The notes under the pieces were generated by a model. The model searched no databases. It worked only from the letters and a program-made list of their open reading frames with translations, and was not told where the DNA came from. A program made the translations under genes and the position numbers. From JAICYJ01 sp035695105 (GTDB lineage: Bacteria > Actinomycetota > Thermoleophilia > Gaiellales > JAICJC01), in contig DASSEV010000004.1 of assembly GCA_035695105.1 (NCBI GenBank), positions 68,846-132,845 of the forward strand: a stretch of DNA of 64,000 bases, given 5' to 3'. Shown one piece after another: positions 8,351-16,537 of the stretch (position 1 is the stretch's first letter; every line of letters starts with the position of its first letter).

Positions 8351-8572
8351 ATGACCGGCACCACCGCCATCTTCACACCGCTTCGCGAGCTCGCCCACCG
8401 CTCCACCGACGGCATCGACGTCACGCTGATGTGGGATCCCGTCGACGACCGCGCCTTCGTCGCCGTGGTCGACATGAAGAACGGCGTCGTCTTCGACATC
8501 GAGGTCGGGGATCACAGCCCGATGCAGGTGTTCAACCACCCGTACGCCTACTGCGACGACATCGCCGCGTGA
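8351..8572 (+). CDS. Small conserved-looking hypothetical protein
   Basis: 73 residues, beginning MTGTTAIFTPLRELAHRSTD and containing DGIDVTLMWDPVDDRAFVAV. It is acidic and has no signal peptide or membrane segment. A good ribosome binding site (AAGGAG at 8338-8343) lies 7 bases before the ATG and decides the start. The composition of beta-like strands suggests a small cytoplasmic domain, but no function can be assigned. Confidence 0.7.
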   Translation: MTGTTAIFTPLRELAHRSTDGIDVTLMWDPVDDRAFVAVVDMKNGVVFDIEVGDHSPMQVFNHPYAYCDDIAA

Positions 8573-8659
8573 GCCACGGCGGCCGGCGCGGCGACGTGCC
8601 GGCCGCCGTACCCGGCGAACCGGTTTAGACCAGATGGTTCTCCGGGTAGCGGTTCTCAC

Positions 8660-9499
8660 ATGACTACGGGCGATGTACTTCAGCAAGCAGCAGGCCACAC
8701 CCAGCGCGCCGCGCATGGGCGGTGGTTCCGGATCCTCGCGCGCCTCGGCTTCGTGGCGCGCGGCGTCATCTACGCGCTGATCGGCGTCTTTGCGCTCGAT
8801 CTCGCATTCGGCCGAAGCCAGGCCAATGCAAGCCAGGCGGGAGCGCTTCAGGCCGTTGCGCACCAGCCGTTCGGCGAGTGGCTCCTGATCATCATCACGG
8901 TCGGCCTTGCCGCCTACGCGTCGTGGCGCCTGATGCAGGCTCTGCTCGGGCACGGGCCCGAGGGCGGCGGCGAGAACAGCGCGGGCTACCGGCTCCAGGC
9001 GCTGGTCAGCGCCATCATCTACGCGTCGTTCACGCTGCTCGCCATCCGCATCCTGACGAGCCCCAACCACCACGCCGGCCAGAACCCGAAGGCGCATACC
9101 GCCGCCAGCGACGTCCTCTCGCTCCCCGGTGGGCAGATCATGCTCGGGATCGCGGGCGTCGTCCTGATCGGCGTCGGCCTGTTCCAGGCGTACAAGGGCG
9201 TGTCGCGCAGCTTCGTCGACGAGGCGAAGACGAACGAGATGGGCCCGGCGATGCGCACATGGTATGAGCGCATCGGCGTGGTCGGCTACTGCGGTCGCGC
9301 GGCGGTGTTCCTTCTCATCGGCACCCTGGTGCTGTTTGCGGCCGTGCACGACACGGCCCGGCAGGCGAAGGGGCTGGACGGATCGCTACAGACGCTCGCG
9401 AACAAGCCGTACGGCGCGGCCATCCTGTGCGCCGTCGCCGCCGCGCTGATCGCCTTCGGGCTGCTCTCCATGCTCGACGCGCGCTACCGCCGCGTCTGA
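8660..9499 (+). CDS. DUF1206 family membrane protein
   Basis: 279 residues with about six membrane helices in three related pairs. Each pair starts with an (F/Y)xGRA/ARG-type turn, for example ARLGFVARGVIYALIGVFAL and RIGVVGYCGRAAVFLLIGTL. This internal threefold repeat is the hallmark of DUF1206 proteins, whose function is unknown. The linker regions are rich in Gly, Gln and Ala. It sits upstream of, but 23 bases apart from, the PhoD-like phosphatase on the same strand, so the two may be co-transcribed. Confidence 0.8.
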   Translation: MTTGDVLQQAAGHTQRAAHGRWFRILARLGFVARGVIYALIGVFALDLAFGRSQANASQAGALQAVAHQPFGEWLLIIITVGLAAYASWRLMQALLGHGPEGGGENSAGYRLQALVSAIIYASFTLLAIRILTSPNHHAGQNPKAHTAASDVLSLPGGQIMLGIAGVVLIGVGLFQAYKGVSRSFVDEAKTNEMGPAMRTWYERIGVVGYCGRAAVFLLIGTLVLFAAVHDTARQAKGLDGSLQTLANKPYGAAILCAVAAALIAFGLLSMLDARYRRV

Positions 9500-9522
9500 T
9501 CGCAATCCGGTAGAACCCCGGC

Positions 9523-11169
9523 ATGCCGGAACTGATAGTCGGCCCGCTGCTGCGCTACGCGGGCGACACCACAGCAACAGTCTGGGTGGAGGTCGACCGG
9601 CCGTGCGCCGTCTCGGTGCTCGGCCGCGAGACCCCCACCTTCCAGCTCGCGGGCCACCACTACGCGCTGGTGGTGCTCGAGGACCTGGAGCCCGGGACGC
9701 AGACCCCGTACGACGTGCGGCTCGACGGCGAGGTGGTCTGGCCGGAGGGCGAGGGCGACAGGCGCCCGCCCAGCATCATCCGCACGAGGCACGAGCAGCC
9801 GCGGCTGCGGCTCATGTTCGGCTCGTGCCGCGTCGGCGCTCCCCAGCGTCCGCCTTACACGCTGCCGCCCGCCGAGCAGGGCTTCGGCGTCGACGCGCTG
9901 TGGGCCTACTCGCGCAGGCTGCAGGCCGGCCGTGAGCAGTGGCCCGACGGCCTCGTGCTGCTCGGCGACCAGGTCTACGCGGACGAGGTCTCGCCGGTGA
10001 CCGAGGCGTTCATCCGCAGCCGCCGCGACCCCGACCAGCCTCCTGGAATGGAGGTCGCCGACTTCGAGGAGTACACGCGCCTCTACCGCGAGGCGTGGAG
10101 CGATCCGGACATCCGCTGGCTGCTCTCGACGGTGCCGGTGACGATGATCTTCGACGACCACGACATCCGCGACGACTGGAACTCCTCGGCGTCATGGCTG
10201 GCGGAGATCCGCCGGCAGCCGTGGTGGGAGGACCGCATCGCGGGCGGCCTGATGGCCTACTGGGTCTACCAGCACATCGGCAACCTGTCGCCGCCGGAGC
10301 TCGCCGAGGAGCCGATGTACGCCGCGGTGCGAGCTGCGGAGGACGGCGGCCCGATGCTGCGCGAGCACGTCCTTGCCGGCGACCGCGACACCGCCGGTGC
10401 CCGCTGGGCCTACTACCGCGACTTCGGGCGCACACGCGTGCTGGTCGTCGACTCCCGCGCGGCGCGCGTGCTCGACGGCGACGACCGCCGCTGGATGGTC
10501 GACGAGGAGGAGTGGCGCTGGATCGTCGAGCACACGCACGGGGACTTCGACCACCTGGTGATCGCCAGCACGCTGCCGGTCTTCCTCTCGCAGGGCATCC
10601 ACAACCTCGAGGCGTGGAACGAGGCGGTCTGCGACGGGGCATGGGGCAGCCTCGCCAGCCGCGTCGGCGAGCGGCTGCGCCGGGAGATCGACCTCGAGCA
10701 CTGGGCGGCGTTCGGCCGCTCGTTCGAGGACATGATCGACCTGCTTCGCGACGTCGCCACGGGGGCAAACGGGCCGCCGCCGGCCACCATCACGCTGCTC
10801 GGCGGCGACGTGCATCACCAGTACGTCGCGGACGTGCGCCTGAAGAGCACCACACGCGTACGCAGCCGGATCTACCAGGTCGTCTGCTCGCCGTTCCGAA
10901 ACCCGCTCGACCCGAAGCAGAAGCGGGTGGTGGGCATCGGAGCGGCCAAGCCGGTGGGGTGGGCGATGCGGCGGCTCGCGAAGGCGGCCGGCGTCGCCGA
11001 GCCGCGCGCCAGCTGGCGCATCACGGAGGGCCCGACCTTCGAGAACTCGATCGGCTCGTTCGAGGCTGAGGGCCGAGCCGCCCGCGTGACGGTCTGGTGC
11101 GCACTGCCCGACGACGACACCGGGCCGCCGCTCGAGCCGCTGTTCAGCAAGGTGTTGTCAGCGGGGTAA
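9523..11169 (+). CDS. PhoD-like metallophosphatase (alkaline phosphatase D family)
   Basis: 548 residues with the PhoD-type calcineurin-fold signature in order: LMFGSCRVGAPQRPP, LVLLGDQVYADEVSP, MIFDDHDIRDDW and LLGGDVHHQYVAD. An N-terminal beta domain (residues 1-90) precedes the catalytic domain. No Tat or Sec signal peptide is visible at the N-terminus, unlike classic secreted PhoD, so it may be cytoplasmic or use another route. Expected activity is phosphodiester or phosphomonoester hydrolysis with bound metals. Its last 12 bases overlap the end of the convergent PAP2 gene. Confidence 0.82.
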   Translation: MPELIVGPLLRYAGDTTATVWVEVDRPCAVSVLGRETPTFQLAGHHYALVVLEDLEPGTQTPYDVRLDGEVVWPEGEGDRRPPSIIRTRHEQPRLRLMFGSCRVGAPQRPPYTLPPAEQGFGVDALWAYSRRLQAGREQWPDGLVLLGDQVYADEVSPVTEAFIRSRRDPDQPPGMEVADFEEYTRLYREAWSDPDIRWLLSTVPVTMIFDDHDIRDDWNSSASWLAEIRRQPWWEDRIAGGLMAYWVYQHIGNLSPPELAEEPMYAAVRAAEDGGPMLREHVLAGDRDTAGARWAYYRDFGRTRVLVVDSRAARVLDGDDRRWMVDEEEWRWIVEHTHGDFDHLVIASTLPVFLSQGIHNLEAWNEAVCDGAWGSLASRVGERLRREIDLEHWAAFGRSFEDMIDLLRDVATGANGPPPATITLLGGDVHHQYVADVRLKSTTRVRSRIYQVVCSPFRNPLDPKQKRVVGIGAAKPVGWAMRRLAKAAGVAEPRASWRITEGPTFENSIGSFEAEGRAARVTVWCALPDDDTGPPLEPLFSKVLSAG

Positions 11170-12030
11170 CGGCTGGCGACTCGGCGCGGCCGTCTCTCGT
11201 GCGTCGGGACGGCGAGACGGCGCGCCGAGGCCGAGCATGCGGCTGCCGAACGCAATTGCGCAGATCGCACACCAGGCCCATCCGAGGGTCAGCCCTGCGA
11301 CGACGTCGGACACCCAGTGGAAGTCGAGCAGCACGCGGCTGCAGGCGACCGCCACCGCCAGGCCGACGGCGAAGCCGACCAGCGCCGAGCGTGTGCGGCG
11401 GCTGCGGCGGCGCGCCAGCAACAGGGCCGCCGCGGCGAAGAAGGCAGCAGCCTGCGACGAGTGCCCGCTCGGGAACGACGGCCCGAGCGTGGCCGCAGCG
11501 GGGTTGAACGTTGGCCGAGCCCGGTCGACGGCCGCCTTGATCAGGTTGGTCACCGCACTGTCGCCGAGTGTGACAACGAGCAGGAACGGGATCAGCCAGC
11601 GGCTGCCGACCCGGCGCAGCTCCACCACAGCGAGCGCGATCGCCATCACCGCGATCGCAGCCGATGAGCCGAGCGTCGTGACAGCCGTGAGTCCGGTGGT
11701 CGACAGATGCGTCGCGTGGTCGTTGCCCCACCGCGCCGCCCACCGGTCGACCTCGACCAGCGTGCCGCTGTGCCGCAGCAGCAGGGCGAGCAGCCCGACC
11801 ACGATGCCGCCGATCGCGACGACCACCAGGGACGCGGTCAGGGCCAGGCCGGTCGCCACGTCGGGATCCAGCCGGGCACGCAGCCGCCTGCGCCAGGGCG
11901 ACTCGTCGAGCTCCTCGCGAACCTCTCGCGCAGCACGGTCGGCGGCGTCGGACGGGAGCCCCCGCACAGCCAGCCGCCAGGCGATCAGTCCGGCGAGGGT
12001 GGCGACGATGAGGAGTGCGAGGAATGGCAT
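11158..12030 (-). CDS. PAP2 superfamily membrane phosphatase
   Basis: 290 residues with an N-terminal helix (MPFLALLIVATLAGLIAWRL) and five or so further helices. All three PAP2 phosphatase motifs are intact: KAAVDRARP (KX6RP), SFPSGHSSQ (PSGH) and SRVLLDFHWVSD (SRX5HX3D). The active site should face the outside of the membrane and dephosphorylate lipid phosphates such as phosphatidate, PGP or undecaprenyl pyrophosphate. The ATG at 12030 places the signal-anchor helix first. It is divergent from a second PAP2 gene only about 50 bases away. Confidence 0.85.
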   Translation of the reverse strand: MPFLALLIVATLAGLIAWRLAVRGLPSDAADRAAREVREELDESPWRRRLRARLDPDVATGLALTASLVVVAIGGIVVGLLALLLRHSGTLVEVDRWAARWGNDHATHLSTTGLTAVTTLGSSAAIAVMAIALAVVELRRVGSRWLIPFLLVVTLGDSAVTNLIKAAVDRARPTFNPAAATLGPSFPSGHSSQAAAFFAAAALLLARRRSRRTRSALVGFAVGLAVAVACSRVLLDFHWVSDVVAGLTLGWAWCAICAIAFGSRMLGLGAPSRRPDARETAAPSRQPLPR

Positions 12031-12078
12031 ACGGGACGATGTTTGCCCAAAGCGGTTCGCAGGGAAACGAAGTGGTAT

Positions 12079-12888
12079 ATGGCAACTCGCGCCGAAGCAG
12101 CCCGGCACACGGCCGTCCCGAAGCGGCAGCCCAATCAGAGTAGCGCCGGATCCCCGATCCTTGAACCACGCGGCAGCCTTTCGACGCGAATCGCAGACCG
12201 GGCCCGGGGCCACCACCCCGTCACCGTGTTCCTCGCGATCGTGCTGACCGGATTCGCCCTGCTGGCCGGGCTCATGATGCTGCTCGGGCTCTTCCTCACC
12301 GACATGCTGCTTCCCTTCCACGGCTTCGGGCATGACGACGAACACGTGAACGTCGTGCTCGCGGCTCATCGCACCGGGTCGCTCAACACCGCCTCCGACG
12401 TGATGTCCGGCATCGCGGACGTCTATGCAATCCCCGCCCTCATCGCCTTGACGGTGATCGCGGCGGCGATCAAGCGGCACTGGCGGATCGCCGGCTTCGT
12501 GCTCGCCGCCATCTGCCTGGAGTCGGGCACCTACCGCGTGACCAGCTGGGTGATCGAACGGCATCGGCCGGAGGTGCACCGACTGGACAAGCTGCCCGTG
12601 ATGGCGAGCTATCCCTCCGGGCACGTGGCCGCCTCGGTGGCGGTCTACATCGGGCTCGCCCTGTTGCTGTCGTCGCGCTGGGAGTCGCGAGTGCTCCGGA
12701 TCCCCGTCTGGGTGATCGCCCTCGCGATCCCGCCCCTGGTCGCGCTGGCCCGGATGTACCGCGGCATGCACCACCCGACCGACACGCTGGCGGGTCTGCT
12801 CCTCGGCATCGGAGCGCTGTCCATCGCGCTGTTCGCGGCCAGGTGTGCCGGCGGCGTCGCGGAACGGCGAGCGGAGCAGGCGGCGTGA
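12079..12888 (+). CDS. PAP2 superfamily membrane phosphatase with variant first motif
   Basis: 269 residues with several membrane helices, for example LAIVLTGFALLAGLMMLLGL. The second and third PAP2 motifs are clear: SYPSGHVAA and ARMYRGMHHPTD. In the first motif (SWVIERHRP) the expected lysine of KX6RP is a serine, so catalysis or substrate choice may differ from its divergent neighbour. The ATG at 12079 follows a poor ribosome site; an alternative start slightly downstream is possible. It overlaps the diacylglycerol-kinase-like gene by GTGA, suggesting joint lipid-phosphate metabolism. Confidence 0.8.
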   Translation: MATRAEAARHTAVPKRQPNQSSAGSPILEPRGSLSTRIADRARGHHPVTVFLAIVLTGFALLAGLMMLLGLFLTDMLLPFHGFGHDDEHVNVVLAAHRTGSLNTASDVMSGIADVYAIPALIALTVIAAAIKRHWRIAGFVLAAICLESGTYRVTSWVIERHRPEVHRLDKLPVMASYPSGHVAASVAVYIGLALLLSSRWESRVLRIPVWVIALAIPPLVALARMYRGMHHPTDTLAGLLLGIGALSIALFAARCAGGVAERRAEQAA

Positions 12889-13766
12889 GCACGATCGCGG
12901 TCGTCGCACATGCCGGAAAGTCGATCGAGGGGGGACTCCCCCAGCTGCGAAAGACGCTCGAGGCCGCGGGCGTCGAGGTGCCGATCTGGTATGAGGTGCC
13001 GAAGAGCCGGAAGGCTCCCAAGCAGGTCAAGCGCGCGCTCAAGCAGGGCGCCGACCTCCTGATCGTGTGGGGCGGTGACGGCATGGTGCAGCGCTGCATC
13101 GACGCGATGGGCGGTTCCGACGCCACGCTCGCGATCATCCCCGCCGGCACGGCGAACCTGTTTGCGAGCAACCTCGGCATCCCCAAGGACATCGAGGGGG
13201 CCGTTCGCGTGGCCCTCTCCGGGCGCACCCAGGCGGTCGACGTGGCCCGCATGAACGGGGAGCGCTTCGCCGTGATGGCGGGAGCCGGGTTCGACGCCGA
13301 GATGATCCGCTCGGCCGACGGCGGCCTGAAGGACCGCCTGGGACGAGTGGCGTACATCTGGACGGGAGCCAAGGCCGTCCGGTCGAAGCCGTTCAAGGCG
13401 ACGGTCGACGTCGACGGGTCTCCCTGGTTCACCGGGAAGGCGAGCTGTGTGCTGATCGGCAACGTCGGTGCGCTGTTCGGCGGCGTGACCGTGTTCGAGG
13501 ATGCCGAGCCGGCCGACGGCATGGTCGACCTGGGGGTGATCACGGCGGACGGGCTCGTTCAGTGGGCGCGGACGGCGGCGCGGACGGCCGTCGGCAACAT
13601 CGCGCAGTCGCCCTTCGCGCAGGTGACGCGAGGCAAGTCGGTCACGGTCAAGCTCGACCGGAAGGTGCGCTACCAGCTCGACGGCGGCGACCGCGAGAAG
13701 GTCAAGAAGTTCAGCGTCGAGGTGGAGCCCGCCTCGGTGCAGGTGCGCGTGCCCGTCGCAGCCTGA
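12885..13766 (+). CDS. Diacylglycerol/lipid kinase family protein
   Basis: 293 residues. The family signature is evident: LIVWGGDGMVQRCIDAM (nucleotide-binding GGDG) and IIPAGTANLFASNLGIP (PxGTxN), followed by the beta-sandwich domain with AVMAGAGFDAEMI. Family members phosphorylate diacylglycerol, sphingoid or related lipids, or regulate them. The GTG start at 12885 overlaps the TGA of the PAP2 gene. A kinase and a phosphatase for lipid head groups encoded back to back suggests opposing steps on the same lipid pool, which is inference. Confidence 0.85.
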   Translation: MSTIAVVAHAGKSIEGGLPQLRKTLEAAGVEVPIWYEVPKSRKAPKQVKRALKQGADLLIVWGGDGMVQRCIDAMGGSDATLAIIPAGTANLFASNLGIPKDIEGAVRVALSGRTQAVDVARMNGERFAVMAGAGFDAEMIRSADGGLKDRLGRVAYIWTGAKAVRSKPFKATVDVDGSPWFTGKASCVLIGNVGALFGGVTVFEDAEPADGMVDLGVITADGLVQWARTAARTAVGNIAQSPFAQVTRGKSVTVKLDRKVRYQLDGGDREKVKKFSVEVEPASVQVRVPVAA

Positions 13767-13771
13767 GCTCG

Positions 13772-13806
13772 GGTGAACCGAGAGTGCCAGGCACTTTTCG
13801 TTCACC
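13772..13806. repeat. Palindromic intergenic repeat, copy 1
   Basis: 35-bp near-perfect palindrome beginning GGTGAACCGAGAGTGCC and ending GGCACTTTTCGTTCACC around a central A. It lies 6 bases past the stop of the lipid-kinase gene and 50 bases from the convergent ArsR stop. Three more copies occur at 28673, 54352 and 59356. It could act as a bidirectional terminator or REP-type element. Confidence 0.8.
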
Positions 13807-13855
13807 GCGCGAAGCGGCACACGACTGCGACGGTTTGTGACGGGCCTGTGAGACC

Positions 13856-14155
13856 TCAGCCGGTGCTGCGCAGGGCCGGCCGGGCCAGCTCCACCACCAT
13901 GTCTCCGAGCGTGCGCACGGCGGCCGGGTCGAGCGAGTAGCAGATCTGCGTGCCGCGCCTGCGGGTGGTGACGAGCCCCGCCTCGCGCAGCACGCGCAGG
14001 TGCTGGCTGATCGTCGGCTGGCTGACCCCGAACTCCTCCGCGAAGTCGCAGGCGCATGTCTCCGGCTCGTTCGAGAGGCGCATGGCGATGCCCAGCCGGA
14101 CCGGGTGCCCGAGCGCCTTCATCCGGGCCGCGCCCTCGGTGATCTCGTTCGCCAT
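13856..14155 (-). CDS. ArsR family winged-helix regulator
   Basis: 99 residues. The winged helix-turn-helix core is FGVSQPTISQHLRVLREAGL, followed by the wing VTTRRRGTQICYSLD. The segment ETCACDF before the recognition helices resembles the Cys-x-Cys metal site of ArsR/SmtB sensors, so metal or thiol sensing is possible. Members are dimeric repressors. The gene is divergent from a split transketolase pair with a 50-bp intergenic region holding inverted repeats, so it may repress that operon as well as itself. That link is inference. Confidence 0.85.
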   Translation of the reverse strand: MANEITEGAARMKALGHPVRLGIAMRLSNEPETCACDFAEEFGVSQPTISQHLRVLREAGLVTTRRRGTQICYSLDPAAVRTLGDMVVELARPALRSTG

Positions 14156-14173
14156 GAGCGCATCGTAGCGGAT

Positions 14174-14209
14174 CTATAGTAGTCTGCCTATATAGTCATC
14201 AAACGATGA
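14174..14209. promoter_or_regulatory. Candidate ArsR operator in a divergent promoter region
   Basis: The short gap between the ArsR and transketolase genes holds CTATAG (14174-14179), CTATATAG (14188-14195) and a perfect inverted repeat TCATC-AAAC-GATGA (14196-14209) that overlaps the transketolase ATG. AT-rich dyads like these are typical ArsR-family binding sites. The region stands out from the GC-rich surroundings. Confidence 0.4.
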
Positions 14210-14895
14210 ATGACCCAGCCGCCAAGAGCACGCTCGATCGGGGAGAGATCGTCCGCCTCGCCGCCCTCGCAACCGGCGACGAGAAGCACGAGGCCTCCAG
14301 CTACTCCACGCTGGATGCCCTGATGGTGCTCTACGGCCGGGTGCTGCGCGTCGACCCTGCCGATCCGCACTGGGAGGGCCGCGACCGCTTCATCCTCAGC
14401 AAGGGCCACGGCCCGGCGGCGTACTACGCCGTGCTGTGCCATCGCGGCTTCTTCCCCGAGGACTGGCTGGCCGGGTTCATGCGAGCGGAGGGCCGCCTGG
14501 GCGGCCATCCCGACCGTCTGCTCGTTCCCGGCGTCGAGGCGTCCACCGGGTCGCTCGGGCACGGCCTCGCCCTGGGCGTGGGCGTGGCGCTCGCGCTCCG
14601 CGCCAAGACGTCGCCGAGCCGCGTCGTCGTGCTCACCGGAGATGCGGAGCTGAACGAGGGATCGAACTGGGAGGCGGTCATCGCAGCTCCCCACCTCGGG
14701 CTCGACAACCTCACCCTGCTCCTCATCGACAACGGCTCGACGACGCCGGCGCTCCGGCCGATCGGTGCGCGGCTGTCGCCCTTCGGGTGGGACGTGGAGG
14801 AGGTCGACGGCCGGGGCCACGCCGAGCTCGAGCGGTCGCTCTCCCGCAGGCCGGGCCGGCCGACCGCAACCATCGCGCGGATCGGAGAGCCGTGA
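14206..14895 (+). CDS. Transketolase N-terminal subunit (thiamine-pyrophosphate domain)
   Basis: 229 residues, matching the PP half of split transketolases. It shows FILSKGHGPAAYYAVL, VEASTGSLGHGLALGVGVAL and the TPP-binding motif GDAELNEGSNWEA ending in LIDNGS. It should form a heterotetramer with the product of the next gene, transferring two-carbon units between sugar phosphates or a related acyloin reaction. The 3' end overlaps the partner by GTGA, as expected for equal synthesis. The protein is shorter than many N-terminal subunits (about 270-280 residues), with the tail truncated after the DNGS loop. Confidence 0.85.
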   Translation: MNDPAAKSTLDRGEIVRLAALATGDEKHEASSYSTLDALMVLYGRVLRVDPADPHWEGRDRFILSKGHGPAAYYAVLCHRGFFPEDWLAGFMRAEGRLGGHPDRLLVPGVEASTGSLGHGLALGVGVALALRAKTSPSRVVVLTGDAELNEGSNWEAVIAAPHLGLDNLTLLLIDNGSTTPALRPIGARLSPFGWDVEEVDGRGHAELERSLSRRPGRPTATIARIGEP

Positions 14896-15776
14896 CGGCG
14901 GACATGCGCACCCGGGCGGCAGAGACCGTCTGCGAGCTGTTCGTGGACGATCCGCGGGTGGCCGTCGTGCTCGCGGACATCAGCACCGACAGGTTCGCCC
15001 CCGCCCTGCGGCACGACCCCTCTCGCGCGGTCAACCTCGGGATCATGGAGCAGACGATGGTCGGCGTCGCCGCGGGCTTTGCGATGGAGGGCTTCCACCC
15101 CGTGATGCACACCATCGCCCCGTTCGTGGCCGAGCGCGCGCTGGAGCAGCTGAAGCTGGACTTCGGCAACCAGGAGCTCGGCGGCCTGGTGATCACCGTC
15201 GGCGGGTCGTATGACTACGCATCCGAGGGAACCACGCACCATTCGCCGGGCGACGTCCAGGCGCTGCTCACGATTGCGGCGGCCGACGTGCTCGTGCCCG
15301 GCACCGGCGACGAGGCGGCCGCGCTCATCCGTGCGACGTACGACGACGGCCGGCTGACCTACCTGCGCACGCAGGTCACGGCGAACGCCCGGCCGCGCAC
15401 GGTCGAGCATGGGCGCATCTCGGTGGAGCGTTCCGGGGCCGGGCCGACGGTGATCGCGGTCGGCCCGATGCTCGACCGCACCCTCGCGGCGGTCGCCGAC
15501 CGCGACGTGACCGTGCTCTACGCGACCACGGTGTCCCCGTTCGACGGGGAGGGGCTCCGCGCGGCGATGAGCGGCGACGAGGTGGTCGTGGTCGAGCCGA
15601 TGCTCGCCGGCACGCTGTCCCCGCTGGTTGCAGCTGCGCTCGTCGACCGCCCGGTCCGGATCCGGTCGATCGGCGTGCCCCGTGAGGTGATCCGCGCCTA
15701 CGGCACGCCTGAGCAGCTGGACGCCGCTGTGGGCCTCGACACCGCCGGGATTCGGACACAGCTGCTCGGGGAATGA
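14892..15776 (+). CDS. Transketolase C-terminal subunit
   Basis: 294 residues. The pyrimidine-binding domain includes RAVNLGIMEQTMVGVAAGFA, which carries the catalytic glutamate, and APFVAERALEQLKLDF. A C-terminal transketolase domain follows (TVIAVGPMLDRTLAAV and VSPFDGEGLRAAM). The motif YASEGTTHHSPGDVQALL matches the E1-beta/transketolase loop. A GTG at 14892 overlaps the previous stop; an ATG at 14904 is an alternative start. It acts with the preceding subunit. Pairing with an ArsR regulator, rather than the pentose-phosphate operon, suggests a specialised substrate. Confidence 0.85.
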   Translation: MTADMRTRAAETVCELFVDDPRVAVVLADISTDRFAPALRHDPSRAVNLGIMEQTMVGVAAGFAMEGFHPVMHTIAPFVAERALEQLKLDFGNQELGGLVITVGGSYDYASEGTTHHSPGDVQALLTIAAADVLVPGTGDEAAALIRATYDDGRLTYLRTQVTANARPRTVEHGRISVERSGAGPTVIAVGPMLDRTLAAVADRDVTVLYATTVSPFDGEGLRAAMSGDEVVVVEPMLAGTLSPLVAAALVDRPVRIRSIGVPREVIRAYGTPEQLDAAVGLDTAGIRTQLLGE

Positions 15777-15785
15777 TCCCTCTCC

Positions 15786-16364
15786 ATGAGCAACCTGATG
15801 ATCATCATCGCCAGCACCCGCCCGGGCCGCGTCGGTCTGCCGGTGGGTGAGTGGTTCGCCGGCCGGGCGCGAGAACACGGCGCCTTCGACGTTACGGTCG
15901 CCGACCTCGCCGAGTGGAACCTGCCGTTCCTCGACGAGCCGGACCACCCGCGGCTGCACGAGTACGTCCAGCCGCACACCGAGCGGTGGAGCGAGGCCGT
16001 GGATGCCTGCGACGCCTTCGTCTTCGTCATGCCGGAGTACAACCACGGCATCAACGCCCCGCTCAAGAACGCGATCGACTACCTCCACAACGAGTGGGCG
16101 CGAAAGCCCGTCGCGTTCGTCTCCTACGGCGGCGTCGCCGCGGGCACGCGGGCGGTGCAGATGACCAAGCAGATCGTCGTCTCGCTGCGGATGGTGCCAC
16201 TCAACGACGCCGTTTCGATCCCGTTCGTGAAGACGATGATCGGCGACGACGGCGCGTTCCATCCAACCGACACGGTCGAGCAGGCGGTCGATCCGATGCT
16301 CGACGAGCTGGCCGCCGTGGCGACGGCCATGCGGTCGGTGCGCGAGTCGGCACAGCCGGTCTGA
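15786..16364 (+). CDS. NADPH-dependent FMN reductase family protein
   Basis: 192 residues with a flavodoxin-like fold. IIIASTRPGRVGLPVGEWF is the FMN phosphate-binding loop, and FVFVMPEYNHGINAPLKNAI is the family hallmark (PEYNxxxxxxLKNAID). It should reduce FMN, quinones or azo compounds with NAD(P)H in the cytoplasm. It begins 9 bases after the transketolase gene and may be part of the same transcript. A TTGACA-like element lies just after its stop. Confidence 0.85.
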   Translation: MSNLMIIIASTRPGRVGLPVGEWFAGRAREHGAFDVTVADLAEWNLPFLDEPDHPRLHEYVQPHTERWSEAVDACDAFVFVMPEYNHGINAPLKNAIDYLHNEWARKPVAFVSYGGVAAGTRAVQMTKQIVVSLRMVPLNDAVSIPFVKTMIGDDGAFHPTDTVEQAVDPMLDELAAVATAMRSVRESAQPV

Positions 16365-16370
16365 TTCCGG

Positions 16371-16399
16371 TTGACACCTGCGGGAACCCCTGCGACGGT
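16371..16399 (+). promoter_or_regulatory. Candidate promoter for the GH15 gene
   Basis: A perfect TTGACA hexamer (16371-16376) is followed after 17 bases by GACGGT (16394-16399), a weak -10 with the key A2 and T6. If used, it gives a leader of about 130 bases to the GH15 start. This rests on hexamer matching alone. Confidence 0.3.
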
Positions 16400-16537
16400 A
16401 CCGTGGTGGGTCACCCCGACTCTGGAGGCTTCTCGGCTTGATTGGCACGGCACGACTGGTCGAACTGTGGGACGACCGCTCGCTCGCCCTCGGGGGCAGG
16501 CTCCGGGCGGCGGTGCCGTGATGGAGGAGCTCGCACC

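Noticed and set aside
14424..16448. 674-residue minus-strand frame
   Set aside because: Antisense to the transketolase and FMN reductase genes, whose motifs are clear; the frame is Arg/His/Asp-rich and unlike any protein.
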